From assembly GCF_030272615.1 (NCBI RefSeq), contig NC_081406.1, forward strand, positions 462,050,072 through 462,114,071: a stretch of 64,000 nucleotides of DNA, in the 5' to 3' direction. This document shows, one piece after another, positions 9,400 to 20,989 of the stretch (position 1 is the stretch's first letter; each line of letters starts with the position of its first letter). Source of the DNA: Cryptomeria japonica. Lineage: Eukaryota; Streptophyta; Pinopsida; Cupressales; Cupressaceae. Position numbers and translations under genes: made by a program. Below the pieces are notes generated by a model. That model worked only from the letters and a program-made list of their open reading frames with translations. It was not told the origin of the DNA and did not search any database.

Positions 9400-11692
9400 G
9401 AAGATCAAGAGAAAACAACATTTACTTGCCCATGGGGCACTTATGCATATTATGTTCTTCCTTTTGGGTTGTGTAATGCTCCAACCACTTTTCAAAGGGC
9501 AGTGATCAGTATTTTTTCTGATATTTCTCAAGATATTATGGAAATTTACATGGATGACTTTACAACTTATGGCTCTAAATTTGATCAAGCATTAGGTAAT
9601 TTGAAGAAATTTTTGTAGTGGTGTGAAGACTACAACTTGTCTCTAAACAATGAGAAGTGTTTCATTATGATGGAAGAAGGAATAGTCCTTGGTCATCATA
9701 TATCTGTACATCGCATACAAGTGGATCCAACAAAGATTGAGGTTATTCAGCATATTAATGACCCTATGAAGCAGAAAGATGTGAGAAGTTTTTTTGGCCA
9801 TGCTGGATACTACAGAAGGTTTATCAAAGAAAATTGCAAGTCCCTTATATTCATTGCTTACTAAAGATGCAAAATTCAAATGGACCTCAGCATGCAATGA
9901 AACTTTTTTAAAGCTTAAGCATGCTTTGACTCAAGCACCAGTTCTAAATGGACCTCATTGGTCTCTATCGTTCCAAACCCATATTGATGCATTTGATTAT
10001 GTTGTAGGAGCAGTGCTGGGACAAAAAGTTGACAAGTTGGAAAATGCAATATATTATATCAGCAAGAATTTGCAGGGACCTGAATTGAATTATACAGTTA
10101 CTGAAAAGGAAATGCTAGCTGTCATATATGCCCTTAACAAGTTTAGACACTATATTATAGGGTATCACATATTTGTGCATACAAATCATACTGCAATTAG
10201 ATATCTCATGAATAAGCCATCAATCACTGGAAGATTGGCTCGCTGGTTATTGTTGATGCAAGAATTTGATATCACCGTTGTTGATAAGCCAGGGAAGTCT
10301 AATGTTGTTGCAGATTATCTTTCACGTCTTCAATTGCAGGAAAATTCTACAATGATAGATGACACTTTTCCAAATGAGCATTTGTTTCTCATACAGGCTC
10401 ATACTCCATGGTATGTTGATATTGCCAACTATTTAGTTGCAGCTAAAATGCCAATTTCTTTTTCTCCTAAGGAAAGAAGGTTGCTAGTTGAAAAAAGTTT
10501 TAACTTTTCATGGATTGTTGATTGTCTATTTTATATTGGACCTAACCAAGTCATGCGAAGATGTGTCAGAGAAGATGAAACATATGGCATCCTACATGCA
10601 TGTCATGATGAGCCATGTGGAGGTCATTTTTCTGCCAAAAGGACATCATTGAAAATACTCAATCCCGGATACTATTGGCCTGCATTACACAAGGATGCAG
10701 CTCAATACACAAGGAAATGTGACAGATGTTAGGAAATGGGAAGACCTACAAAATCTGATGAGATGCCACTATATCCTCAAATATCTGTTACACCATTTGA
10801 CAAGTGGGGATTAGATTTTGTTGGCCCCATTGAGCCACCTTCTAATGGAAAATCTTATATCTTGGTATGTACAGACTATGTGACAAAATGGGTAGAAACT
10901 AGAGCTATGCAACATGTAAGAGATAATAAGGTGGCTAAGTTTCTCTATGAAGAAATATTTACAAGGTATGGAGTACGAAGGGAAATTGTCTCAGATCAGG
11001 GACCTCAATTTACATCAACATTGATAAAAGCTTTGGTCAATGAATACAATATAAGACACAAGAAATCTACCCCATATCATCCACAGTCAAATGGACACGT
11101 AGAAGTTACCAATAGAGAGCTTGAGGCTATTCTTACAAAAATAGTGTCTATCCACAAGAAAGATTGGTCTCATCGACTTTTAGAGGCAATTTGGGCATAT
11201 AGAACAACATGGAAAACACCAATTGAATTCACACCTTTTGAGATGGTTTATGGAAAAACAACAATGATGCCTATTGAATTTGAGCATAAAACCTCGAGAA
11301 CAACTCTACAACTGAATATGACATTGTCTAAAGCATAGAAGGAACGCATTCAGTAGCTAAATGCTCTTGATGAATGGAGGAAGATAGTTGTTCAACAGAC
11401 AAAATTGATTCAAAACCAAAGAGCAAGATGGCATGATAAATATATCAGAGAAAAGAAATTCAAAGTTGGTGATTGGGCACTCCTGTATGATTCCAGATAT
11501 AAGGATGCTATGGGAAAACTCCATACAAGGTGGTTAGGTCCTTATGAGGTAGAAGAAGTTTTTCAGAATGGAGCAGTCCAGTTGTCCACAATAGATCCTG
11601 CTCGATTTAAACTCTTAGTGAATGGACACCGACTATGACTTTATCACAAGCCAGCTACTAGAGAAGAGTTCTTGCAGAAGTTTGCTCTCTAA
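9400..11692 (+). pseudogene. Element 1 pol: partial RT, RNase H, integrase
   Basis: Translation begins in the middle of the RT fingers/palm at EDQEKTTFTCPWG, continues through LPFGLCNAPTTFQRA to the active site YMDDF (about 9549), so both catalytic Asp codons survive. A stop lies at 9616 and an 11-bp-type deletion near 9835 shifts the frame (FIKE to NCKSL). The RNase H part follows (HIDAFDYVVGAVL, ELNYTVTEKEMLAVIYAL, VHTNHT). Integrase has the zinc region ending YTRKCDRC, a stop at 10731, then the core DKWGLDFVGP, SDQGPQFTS and NGHVEVTNRELEAIL, which keeps the DDE triad. Stops at 11336 and 11354, then the C-terminal WLGPYEVEEVFQNGAVQL region. The copy is dead but recent enough to align residue by residue with element 2. 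Confidence 0.92.
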
Positions 11693-12299
11693 AGTGAAAT
11701 AAAAGTTCTTGTAGCAAATGGCAAGGTTCCTATAGCAATTGCCAATGATTCGGTATCAATTCATGAGCTTCCTATTGCACTTGAGCATGTTGATAAAGGT
11801 GATGTTCCTGCAGCCTCTACAGTGAACTTATTCACCATATCATAATAAAATATTTCCATGGGAATATTGTTCTCTGTACATAAAGTTCCATCCACTACAT
11901 TCCATTCCACTTTCTTACCTGTCACTTCATTTCATTTCGCCATCATTTTAACCCAATTGCAGGTAAGTGTATATTGTACTTTATTTTAATTATGCATTTA
12001 TTAGTTCATTATAATTTTTATCCTATTTAAATCTGTTCCAAACTGGAAATCTCGTCAGCCTATGTGGACACGTGCTAGGTTAAGTTGGGGGGGGTACTTT
12101 ATGGTCATTTTTCCAGTAAAATTTATTATCAGTTTTTTTGATATCCCGAATTGATTTCCTAACTGACATTACTTATGATGATTATTATTTCACGCAAGTG
12201 AATAATAAGGTCTGCCGCCAAAATTAAGATATGTAGATTTTAGTTTTTTGTGAAAGTGTCAAACATTTTGGTCAAGCTTCGGAAGTATTAGAGTAAAAG
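11693..12299 (+). other. Element 1 spacer between pol and extra ORF, with internal polypurine tract
   Basis: About 600 bp of noncoding sequence. At 12081-12094 it contains taagttgggggggg, almost identical to the element's own 3' polypurine tract (aaagttggggggca, 14639-14652). The preceding gtggacacgtg also resembles gtgaggacacatgt at the same place in element 2, so the block is shared between copies. Confidence 0.75.
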
Positions 12300-14640
12300 A
12301 TGGGTGGTGATCTAATTCGCCATGAGCCAATGGTCCTCAAAGGGTTGCTGTAGGATTTTGTCTATGAGCATTATTTCCGAAACCACGGCTGGCTGGATTA
12401 TTTCTTGAAAATCAAGGATTACAACGATGAAATAGCTGCGGAATTTATGCATTCCTTTGATGAAGGAGAAGCTACAGTTAAAGGGTTGAGGGAAATTGGT
12501 ACAGAGCAACAAATTGTAGAGGTCATAGGGTTGCTGCAGGAAGGAGAACTCTTTCCTGAATCAAAAGACGCAAGGAGTTCCATGACAGAGTTCACAATTT
12601 CCACTGACAGACCCTTAATGGTGGACAGACAAGGGACTAGAAGGGTTTCTTCACCAACACATTGGCCTCAGGTAGCTCTGTATGTTATGAAATACATTAC
12701 ATGTGAAGGACAGTATTCAAATCTGCATTCACCTCATTTTAAGTTACTTAGTCATCTGCGTCATGGGCGACGAGTTAATGTCCCAAATTTCTTGTATCAT
12801 CTCATTTCTATAAGTGCTAAGGAGACTAGAAAATATGGAAATCGCTCTATTAGCCATAATGGACTGGTTAAGTTTCTTGTACACCGGTCCCTGAGAGATG
12901 TTTCACAAATGGAATGGGGTGTGTTTGAGGATATTCTGCAATTTAGGGTTGATGAAGCCCCTATTGCGAATAATCTATTGGCTCAAGAAGAGATTGTTGC
13001 AGAAGATCTTTCTAGTGAAGATGAGGGTTTGTTGGTTGCTGAAGGAGCCACAATTATTATGGAAGGAAATATTGAAGCAGAGTCAATCGAAGAACAACCC
13101 TCTACTTCTCTTCAAAGAGATTCACCTGTTTTACAAAGGGAAGGAAAAGAATTGGAAAAGGATGAATCAGATGAAGAATTGGTTATCCGGCCGCAGGAAA
13201 CACATATCCCTCCTGCAGCTAAGAGGCGTCGAGCAAAAACAAAAACTCCTGCACCTATTTCAAAAGTGTATGTAAGGATAACAAGAAGGAGGACACAGAA
13301 GACTCAACCTTTGAGTAATCCATCAGAGGTTATTGCACTAGAAACTTCGGAAGAAGAAGATGCTGCAGAGAAGGAAATGCAAGAAAACCCTATGGAAGAG
13401 GAAATTCAAGAAAACCCCGCAGAAGAAGAAATTCAAGAAGAAGTTTTAATGGATAAGCTAGCAAATCTTGCTTCAGTGGCATTGCAATGTGAAGAGACTA
13501 TTGATGATGTTCTACAGCAACCTAAAGAAAATGTGGGAGATATGTCAACTCAGAATGAGGAGTTTATTAAAGAAATCCCACAGTCTAAGGTAGGACCTAT
13601 TAGACCTCCTTCATCCCTAACTAGTTTATTAATTGCTTTAACATTTTTTAGGCAATTGGAAATAGAGAAGGATAGGTTGTAGGGGATAATTAATAAGCAG
13701 CAAAAAGAGATTGAAAAGAAAGATAATAGAATTAAAGAATTAGAAGCTAAGGTAGAAGAGATTTATGGTATGGTTCCTAAGATGATGCAGTGTAGGGCAC
13801 CCCCAAGAATTTATGCAGTACATTTGAAAGAGCGGTATCTAAAATTCAGACTAAACTGCATTGTTAGGGACCTTAATCCATCCTTGGAAACACCTAAGGA
13901 ATTCTATCATGCTTACCAAACCTCTCCACATGTTGTAAGGAATTTTTTATGTGAATTATATTTACATAACTATGTTGTACAGAGAATGGAATCCTTTATT
14001 GTATATTGGGGATATCTATCTCAGAGATTTAATGTCATGGATCCAAAATGAGATGATCATAGGACCACAAGCCAAGGAGTTTGAAAAATTAGAACTTGAC
14101 TGTCCATTGCCATTGAGGAGGGAATCAGAAGCACCCAGGGTTCTGTATTATGATTGAAAAAAGTTGCTAATAAGAGATGATGTTAGTAAGATAGTACTTC
14201 CAATGAGAGAGGAAGTCTATCAAGCGTATGAGCATTTGGCTCATACCCACAGGACAACCACACTAGAAGGGATAACTCAATGCTGGAATCATCTATCAGA
14301 TCATTTAAAACTAGGAGAACCTTACTCATTATAGAATTTTCATGCAGCCATACAAAGAGCCTCCAGATACATACAGCTAGGCAGGGAGAAATCCAATACA
14401 TGGTTGCCATTAATCTTTCAGCCTCCGATCCTTATGTGGCCACTTTTGGCATGCCAACCAACAAAATAGAATAATGATGCAGTTGTAGAAGGAACAACTA
14501 GATGGTCCAGGTTGGAGAAAATGAAAGGATTTTATTGGAATTTGCCTTCCAAGGGAATCAGACAGGACACTGTTGGTGATTTCAGAGTTTCAGCAAAAAT
14601 CAGAAATTTTCCTTTTGCTGTAGGAGCAACAAAACCTTAA
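12300..14640 (+). pseudogene. Element 1 extra sense ORF (transposon/env-like position, no membrane segment)
   Basis: Start chosen at ATG 12300 because the reading MGGDLIRHEP matches MGGQLVRHEP at the start of the element 2 copy. It has one stop near 12348, then is open to 13680, and continues after a stop and, near 13980, a frame change to the final stop at about 14637. Layout: a globular N-terminal part (about residues 30-210; GWLDYFL, EFMHSFDEGEATVKGL, MKYITCEGQYSNLHSPHFKL, HNGLVKFLVHRSLRDVS); an acidic and basic low-complexity linker with KRRRAKTK; a short coiled-coil stretch; and a C-terminal part (FYHAYQTSPHVVRNFLCELY, EWNPLLYIGDIYLRDLMSW, FHAAIQRASRYIQLG). Similar sense ORFs sit in the env position of Athila-type elements. 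I see no signal peptide or transmembrane helix, so I do not call it an envelope. Function unknown. Confidence 0.8.
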
Positions 14641-14652
14641 AGTTGGGGGGCA
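14636..14652 (+). promoter_or_regulatory. Element 1 3' polypurine tract
   Basis: cttaaagttggggggca directly precedes the LTR start tgataagttgatgc. This is the expected plus-strand priming site for a Ty3/gypsy element and matches the position of taagtagggggcag in element 2. Confidence 0.8.
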
Positions 14653-15885
14653 TGATAAGTTGATGCTTTGACATGTTTTTTATCATGACTCTTAGGTTTT
14701 TTGGTATCTTTTGGGTTGCATTGTGATAGTAAAGTATTGTGAATTGACTATATGTAATCCATGTTTTAAAACTGAACTTAAGAAATCATGTTTGAACTTT
14801 GTCGGTTAATACCTGCAGCTATGCCAATTTATTCCTATAGCTAAATGACTTGTCCCTGTGATATGTGGATTATTTAGGATAATGTCATATGTGAGTTAAT
14901 GAATGTATTAATTAAGTAAGATACATATGCATTTCCTTGTATGTTATTTTTGTTTTAGTGCAGATAATAATTGATGATGCGGTGGAAGATTTTCTTTCGT
15001 GCCTAAGGACTGGAGAATCATGTTCAGATAACTGGAGGTCAAACTAAAGGGGATTCGAGCAAGCGCAATGTATGGCATAATCAGAGCAGTTATACTTCAC
15101 CATGGGAGTTTAACTCCTGTGCATATTGAATTCGCAAAATATCGCTTTGGCGTGCAAAGATTGTGGTTTGGTTTTAGATCCATGGTTCTTGCAGTTAATC
15201 TCCCAGTTATCTCCTTCATTTGACAATTATTCGCCTCTTCTTTTGGGCGTAACTTGAGTTGTCCATTGTAGTTGATCTTTTCTTTATAATAAGCTCTTCC
15301 TTCTTTCTTAGAGTTAGACGGGATGGAAAGGAATTGAGCAGAGTTTTGTCAAGCATTCTGAATTTTTCTCTTTCAGAATATGTAATCATTTTTAGGAAGA
15401 AATGAATAAGAATATGTTGTTATGATTTGTTAATAGTAATTTACTAGGAGTTTGATATCACTCATCCAAGGGGGCCCACTTGGTGAGTGATCTTGTGTTT
15501 ATGATCATTGAAGTTAGTTTTTACTTAGTTGCAATAGAAGTTCATGACTGGATTGTTCCTGCAACCACTAGAAATAGATCCGTTGACTGTTCCTACAGCC
15601 AAGACAAAATGGTGTGATTTCTGTTATTTTCATTAGATCATTTCAGCAGTGTTTTGTGAAGCTTTCATGTATCCTTTTATGATTTCCATTCCTGCCTTTC
15701 CTTTTTGCATAATGTTAGTCACTACAGTAATGCAGAATAATCATTTAAGGAGCTTAGTGCATATATATTGCAGACCCATTTCAAGTTTTACGTTCCTAGA
15801 TTGATAACTAAATGAACACCAGCCATGAAAATAGTAAACTCTACCATATGAATGTCCAAACTTTGGATTGAGATTTCAATTAGAG
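14653..15885 (+). repeat. Element 1 3' LTR
   Basis: Begins tgataagttgatg and follows the polypurine tract. It shares spaced blocks with the element 2 LTR: aagggggcccacttggtgag (aagggggcccacttagtagg in element 2), repeated phrases of the type gttcctgcaaccac, cttagtgcatatatattgc, and ctaaatgaacaccagcc near the end. Divergence is high, so the two elements are relatives, not recent sisters. The 3' boundary is uncertain by tens of bases. Confidence 0.75.
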
Positions 15886-15899
15886 GTATTATTATTATC

Positions 15900-16270
15900 A
15901 TTATAGTTGGGGTAGATAGGGGGGTCTGAATGTTTTCATAGAATGGTTAAGTGGGAAAGATCCTACAATCACTAGCTATTTCATCAAGAATTGGAAAAAT
16001 GACAAAATTCCTATCGGATCATAGATGATGAATGTTGATGAGGAGGTCATCACCGATGCCACGGGGATGACGACCAAGGGAATGAAATTTTACAGGGACA
16101 TAGGCATATCAGATAAAGCAGTAGACAAGTTTCCTATTATGGATGAAGAGAGAAGAAAGATGATTAAAATCGACAACTCCAACCATGCCCCAAAGAGAAT
16201 TTGTAGGACATGGAGGTTTATCTTATTTGCTTCTATTGAATACATTACCTTAGATGGTAGGTTTACTAGA
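15900..16270 (+). pseudogene. Transposon ORF, N-terminal part (second family), interrupted
   Basis: Reads FIEWLSGKDPTITSYFIKNW, a stop at about 16021, then DEEVITDATGMTTKGMKFYR, VDKFPIMDEERRKMIK, ICRTWRFILFASIEYITLDG and RFTR. It resembles the N-terminal domain of the extra ORFs of elements 1 and 2 (EATVxGL, EVTGLL, YLTCEG) and of transposon-encoded proteins common in plant genomes. It breaks off at 16270 where a probable solo LTR begins, and the continuation is found at about 17310. Role unknown. Confidence 0.65.
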
Positions 16271-17320
16271 TGTTAGGTCCTAGAGACAACTGAGAGGAGG
16301 GGGGGGTGAATCAATTGTCTAATAAATTCAAACCAAGAACCAATTAACCAACTTAATGCTTAATACCGATAAACTAGTTAAGTATGACGATAGACAATGT
16401 TAATAGTAAATTGCTATACCGGTAAGGATTAATTCATGAAACATAAACCTAAAGTCATCCACAACACATAACACCAATATTTGTATGTGGAAACCCTGTA
16501 AGGGGAAAAACCACGGTGGGAAACCTTACCCATAATCAGATGATACTACTACAGATAGTAAGTGTACATAAATGGGGTCTAAGCATGTAGAAAAGCCAAC
16601 AACCTAGAGCTCACTGCTCAATCACAAAATGGGAGTCACACTGACTACAGTTGGATGGTTAAATCCAATAAGAATGTACTGCACAAAATAACATCTTCAT
16701 ATGCTGGATTCAGTACCGGTGTAATGCTGATATGCTTCTACAAAAACCTAACTTCACCTTCAATTGATGTCTTTGTGTATATCCCTACTTGATCTCACAT
16801 ATACCTTCACTCAATTCTTTTTCACATTCCACATTTGATCTTACAAATAAGATCTTACATTTATACCATACCCTAAGACCAATTTTAGTAGGTCGGCTCT
16901 ACAAGATATTACAATAAAACATTTTTCATACAATATAATTTCCGATGCAAAACATGTCAGCTAAATGCATTTACAACAATAATAAATAATCTCTATAGCG
17001 TGCTATGCTAATCTAGAAAAGATAAACCTGCCGGTGTAACCCTAGATAACCTGGACCTATTTGACAGTAAAAGCAATTATGCAAATATGAATATACCAAT
17101 GATTAATTCTTCAAAAAAAAGTGTCCACATGATGTCTTCGACATTACCAAGTGTCTTCCATATCATTCCAGGAACCAGTGAACATTATATCCTACCAGTG
17201 AACCATATACCAGTAACTGTTGCATAGTTTACTTGCTTGCCGATGAATGTTGCTAGATCTTCAAAGTGCTTGTATTGAGTAGGTGTTGACATCAATGACA
17301 AAACCATACCAAAATACCAA
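16271..17320 (+). mobile_element. Probable solo LTR inserted into the transposon ORF
   Basis: A block of about 1.05 kb separates ...LDGRFTR from YGHHFILLNHFHHGEKVS, two adjacent parts of one ORF. It starts tgttaggtcctagagac, ends near the tgttgacatcaatgac or ccaataccaaa stretch, and contains the repeated gaaaccctgtaaggggaaaa and aaccacggtgggaaacc phrases typical of LTR leader DNA. It has no coding capacity. The TG start fits an LTR. I could not find a clear 5-bp target duplication (ctaga against ccaaa would need two changes), so the exact right end and the solo-LTR label remain tentative. Confidence 0.6.
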
Positions 17321-18476
17321 TACCAAAGCCTACGGGCATCACTTCATTTTACTCAACCATTTCCATCATGGGGAAAAGGTTAGCCTTCCCTATTACCTCG
17401 CATGCTCAATGGATCATACTATAAAGGAGATCCAGAAGGACCTTAAGGGTGATCATGCCCTCCATCAGGGGCTCATGGTCCTGGTTTATAAAATGCTCAA
17501 GGGGAAGTGCATTGAAAAGCCTACTAAGGGCAAAAATGCAAGAGATGTGACAACGGAAAGTGAAGCTAGTGGTTTTAACTTTGAATTAGAGACCGAGGGA
17601 GAATCAGAAGAAACTAGCAAAAAAGGGAGGAATAGGGCCAAGAAGAGAAGGATTATTGTGGAATGATGTATGTCGGATTCTAAAACCGACTCCTTTGAGA
17701 AAAAAATTGTTAAAAAAAAGAAAGGGAAAGCTACTGGAAAATAGGCTTAGAGAAAGAATACTAAAAAGGGTAATAATTCTGATATCAACCATATTCTGGT
17801 TGATTCTGAGGAGGAGACTGAAGAAAACAAGAAGGTTGAGAGTCAGGATAAAGATGGGGAGGGCAACCTAGTTATGGACAATATAGAGGCCATGAATACC
17901 ACAAGTCTGCATAAGCAGGATAAAGGGGATAAAAGTGGCAGTGGTGACAATGATACTGTTAAGGCCTTCTATGAGACCATCGCGACCATGGTGAAGGATA
18001 TCAGCAGTTTGAAAATAGATACTTAGGCTATTGCTAGAGTTACAATTGGTCATAAGCCCTTGTCTGAACATGTTAAAGAATTGGTTGCTATTCTGTATAA
18101 TGCGGAAGCTATTAAATGTATGGTTGGAAAAATCATAGCTACAGAAAAAAAGGTCAATGAGATGGGAGATAGAAAGGAAATGGAAATCAAAATGAATGAT
18201 TTCGACAGCAGAATTGATAGGTTGGAAAACAACATCAAGAAGATTGCTGACCAAAATTTCCAAATCCTCAAATCGTTGGTGGACAACATGAACATCCTTA
18301 TCAATAGGTTCAAGAACAAAGCCGAGAAGGATGGTGATAAAGAGCAGCTAGACAAGAAGGGTCATGAAAGGAGGACTAGAGCCAACACAAAGATTAAGGG
18401 TGACATCAAAGGTCGTGAGCTGGAGGAACTGAAGACCTCAACGAACAAACATGAAACAAATGGTTGTTCACACTGA
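17310..18476 (+). pseudogene. Transposon ORF, C-terminal part with coiled coil
   Basis: Continues the interrupted ORF: YGHHFILLNHFHHGEKVSLP, GDHALHQGLMVLVYKML, then a charged low-complexity stretch (KKGRNRAKKRR, many Glu and Lys) with stops near 17664 and 17743 and 18025. From 18060 to 18476 it is open and strongly helical: EKKVNEMGDRKEMEIKMND, SRIDRLENNIKKIADQNFQI, LVDNMNILINRFKN, with regular hydrophobic spacing that predicts a coiled coil. The end ELEELKTSTNKHETNGCSH is followed by a stop. A related C-terminal half lies on the minus strand at 40.5-41.3 kb. Confidence 0.65.
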
Positions 18477-18716
18477 GGAAATTATGAATAGTATTTAGAT
18501 TTCAGTTGGTGTCCTGGCTTCTGTCCTTTTGTTGTCTACATGCTTGTTCACTAATTGTTCCGGGTTTTTAATGTTATGTTATGTTAGCTGATCCTTGTCG
18601 ATGGGCTCATTTTGTCTTTTTGAATTGATCAGACACTTTTTATAGTTAATCTGTTTTCCTGGTTTGTACAAGGTTCGGGTACCTTTCAAATACCCACTTT
18701 TACTTAATCAAAACAA
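18477..18716 (+). other. 3' tail following the coiled-coil ORF
   Basis: Noncoding tail ending aaggttcgggtacctttcaa, then tacttaatcaaaac. The same type of ending, aaggtttcgggtccttaaaa then attaatcagaac, follows the minus-strand relative near 40310-40345. This suggests the ORF and tail travel as one unit. Such an ending resembles the 3' end of plant LINE-type elements, but there is no poly(A). Confidence 0.5.
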
Positions 18717-18719
18717 AGA

Positions 18720-20296
18720 AGGTCTTAATTGAGAAAGGTATCATCAATATATTCAAAGAAAATAAAAAAGATTTTAAAGGAAATGATAAGCCATGATTTT
18801 GGAATAATAATATGAACACATTAAATGATGGCGTTTTAGATTCTAACACAGTGAGACCAAAAATCACTCTTTCAGGACCAAGTTCTTCTATAAATAGCCA
18901 AGTAAATACTCAAGAAACTTCAAAACCATGAAGGAAATACACCCCATTGGGAGAACCACTTGAATTGGATTTTAGGAAGCTAGTAGAAAACAAGCTAATA
19001 ACAATTCTAGACAATCCTCCATATGAACCAAAAGTCAAACCAATTTGGTAGAATGATGATGAGTATTGCGAATATCACAAGAGCAAGGGACATAAAACAA
19101 GAAATTGCCATCACTTGAAGAACATTATTAAAGATCTTATTGATAAAGGTGACATTGTGATTGATGGGCATACATCTAATCAAGAACATAAGATGTTTAA
19201 GGAGCCATTCCCTAAACATGACAAGGGAAAATCCAAAGCCACAGATAATCAAGCCAACTATACCAAAATGTCCTATGACTACGATCCAATTGTTAGCCCC
19301 ATTTCAATGGACAAGTATGTTTTTACTATTATCATAAAGGACAAAATGCTTGAGAGTTCTACCCAAAGAACCAAAGTTATCCTAAAAGGCATTAGAACTT
19401 CTTATGAATCTACCTTTGAATGTAATGTCACAATTCGTCATGGTAAGGTCACCCTATAAGGTGCTCCAGTTAAAACCACCACTTCCTCATCGGCCAAATC
19501 TGAGTACAACCTAGTAGAACAGTTAGGGAAGACAACTGCACTTCTCTCAATCCTACAACTATTGCATATCTCTGCTTCCAATAAAACCATACTTGACAAA
19601 GTCCTAAGAGAAAATTTTGTACCCATTGATCTAAACGTGGACCAATTTCTAGTCATGGTGGGATACCTTTCTATTCTGCATAACCTTACATATACATAAG
19701 TTGATGATGCTTCCATAACCTAGCCTCATAATGCACCTCGACATATTGAAGCCTTTATGTATAAAAACTACCTCAAATGTGTCTTATAGATGGAGGAGTA
19801 GGTCTAAACTTTTCTACATTGAGCACTATTAAACAATTGGGATATTCTAAAAAAGCTATGAATTCTACACATGCAATAACCATAAAATCATATGATGATG
19901 AAGAGCATTCATCCAATGGCATAGTCACCTTACCTATCAAAGTAAGGTCATTCACGAAGGATGTGGTTTGTCAAGTCCTTGATCTAGATCTCACATACAA
20001 TATACTCTTGGGATGCCCATGGATTCATTAAATAAGAGTTGTTCCCTCAATATATCATCGATGTATCAAGTTCCCATACAATAGATTTCAAGTGACCATC
20101 AAAGGTGATCTGAATCCATTCATATATTGCAATAACCTGCGAGCAAGATTAGAAATAACAATCCTAGTCAATCGATAAGTTCTTCCGTCTTCAACATATG
20201 TTGATCCTGAATCGTTGAAAGCTTCTACATCCAAACAAATAGAGATCAAAGAAAAGTTCAAGATTAAAGACCTGGGATGTGGTGAATATATCTTTC
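18720..20296 (+). pseudogene. Ty3/gypsy gag C-terminus and retropepsin-like relic
   Basis: Broken frames give YTPLGEPLELDFRKLVENKL, CEYHKSKGHKTRNCHHLKNI (a CxxHxxxGHxxxxC zinc-knuckle-like motif), a charged linker, then MCLIDGGVGLNFSTLSTIKQ, LDLDLTYNILLGCPWIH and IYCNNLRARLEI. The LIDGG and YNILLGxPW stretches correspond to the aspartic-protease-like domain of plant gypsy polyproteins (LIDGGAGLNI, YNILLGRPW), here with Asp present. Stops occur at about 19050, 19458, 19698 and 19788 and there is a frame change near 19780. No RT follows; the sequence switches to PMD DNA at about 20297. Confidence 0.75.
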
Positions 20297-20970
20297 ATGG
20301 GATGGTGGAGATAGAGGCAGACGACAAAGGTGAGGTGCAATAGCAGAGAGGAGGGTAGTTCAGAGGAGAGATGGAGAGAGGAGAGAAATGCACATGTAGT
20401 CAGAGGTAGAGATGGGCTATCGTTACAGGCGTCGACAATGCAGGTTCCCAGACAAGGATAGAGAAAGGGATAAAGTGAGGAGAGAGGAGAGGAGGAGGAT
20501 GAGCTATTATCCTTGAGAAAGATCTACCAGGGACATGCAAATGAGATTTAGGATCTAGAGAGGGATGTGGCTAGGATCAGGAGTCAGTGGAGGGACACTG
20601 AGAAAGAGATGGATCAGGATATTCAATGGTACATGAAGGATGAGGAGGCATTGAGGGCAGGTAGGAAAGCAGTGGAGGACATTGGACCTGGATATTCCTA
20701 TGTTCTACGAGCAGGGGAGGAGATAGCCTACTAGAGAGACTTGTATTATGGATTTGTGCCTCTTGATCAGTGGACTAGGAGCTTCCAGATACCATCACAG
20801 GCTATAACAACCACTGGAGGGAGAGACAGGAGTCATGCGTCTAATGGTGGGGTCATGGGTCCTCCACCACCAATAGATAGAGGGGGCAGGAGAGATGATT
20901 CTAGAGCAAGGACTTCCAGGGCTCAAACTCCATCAAGGTCGGTTGGCACCGAGGGAGGGAGTTCATCATA
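20297..20970 (+). pseudogene. Plant mobile domain (PMD) gene, 3' fragment, plus strand
   Basis: This purine-rich stretch is the reverse complement counterpart of 22465-22910, sharing for example gaggatgagctattat and aaagatctaccagggacatg, gcattgagggcaggtagg and tcctatgttctacgagcagg. It therefore carries the charged, helical tail of a PMD-type gene. A terminal open part reads YGFVPLDQWTRSFQIP, then a Gly/Arg/Ser-rich end RDDSRARTSRAQTPSRSVGT with a stop at 20969. Its N-terminal PMD domain is absent. The join to the gypsy relic lies near 20297. Confidence 0.6.
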
Positions 20971-20989
20971 GCCTTAGATGGCTCCCAAA

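Larger units (their letters stand above)
9400..15885 (+). mobile_element. Element 1: 5'-truncated Athila/Tat-type Ty3/gypsy retrotransposon
   Basis: Homology to element 2 begins abruptly inside the reverse transcriptase at 9400 and continues through RNase H, integrase, a spacer, an extra sense ORF, a polypurine tract and a 3' LTR. The 5' LTR, gag, protease and front half of the reverse transcriptase are missing. Gene order RT-RNase H-integrase defines Ty3/gypsy. The extra ORF between integrase and 3' LTR, together with the tRNA-Asp-like primer site in its relative element 2, points to the Athila/Tat group. The right end is placed where resemblance to the element 2 LTR fades, near 15885. Confidence 0.88.

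Noticed and set aside
12300-14640. Retroviral-type envelope gene
   Set aside because: The position fits, but I see no signal peptide, transmembrane helix, Cys-rich surface part or fusion segment in either copy.
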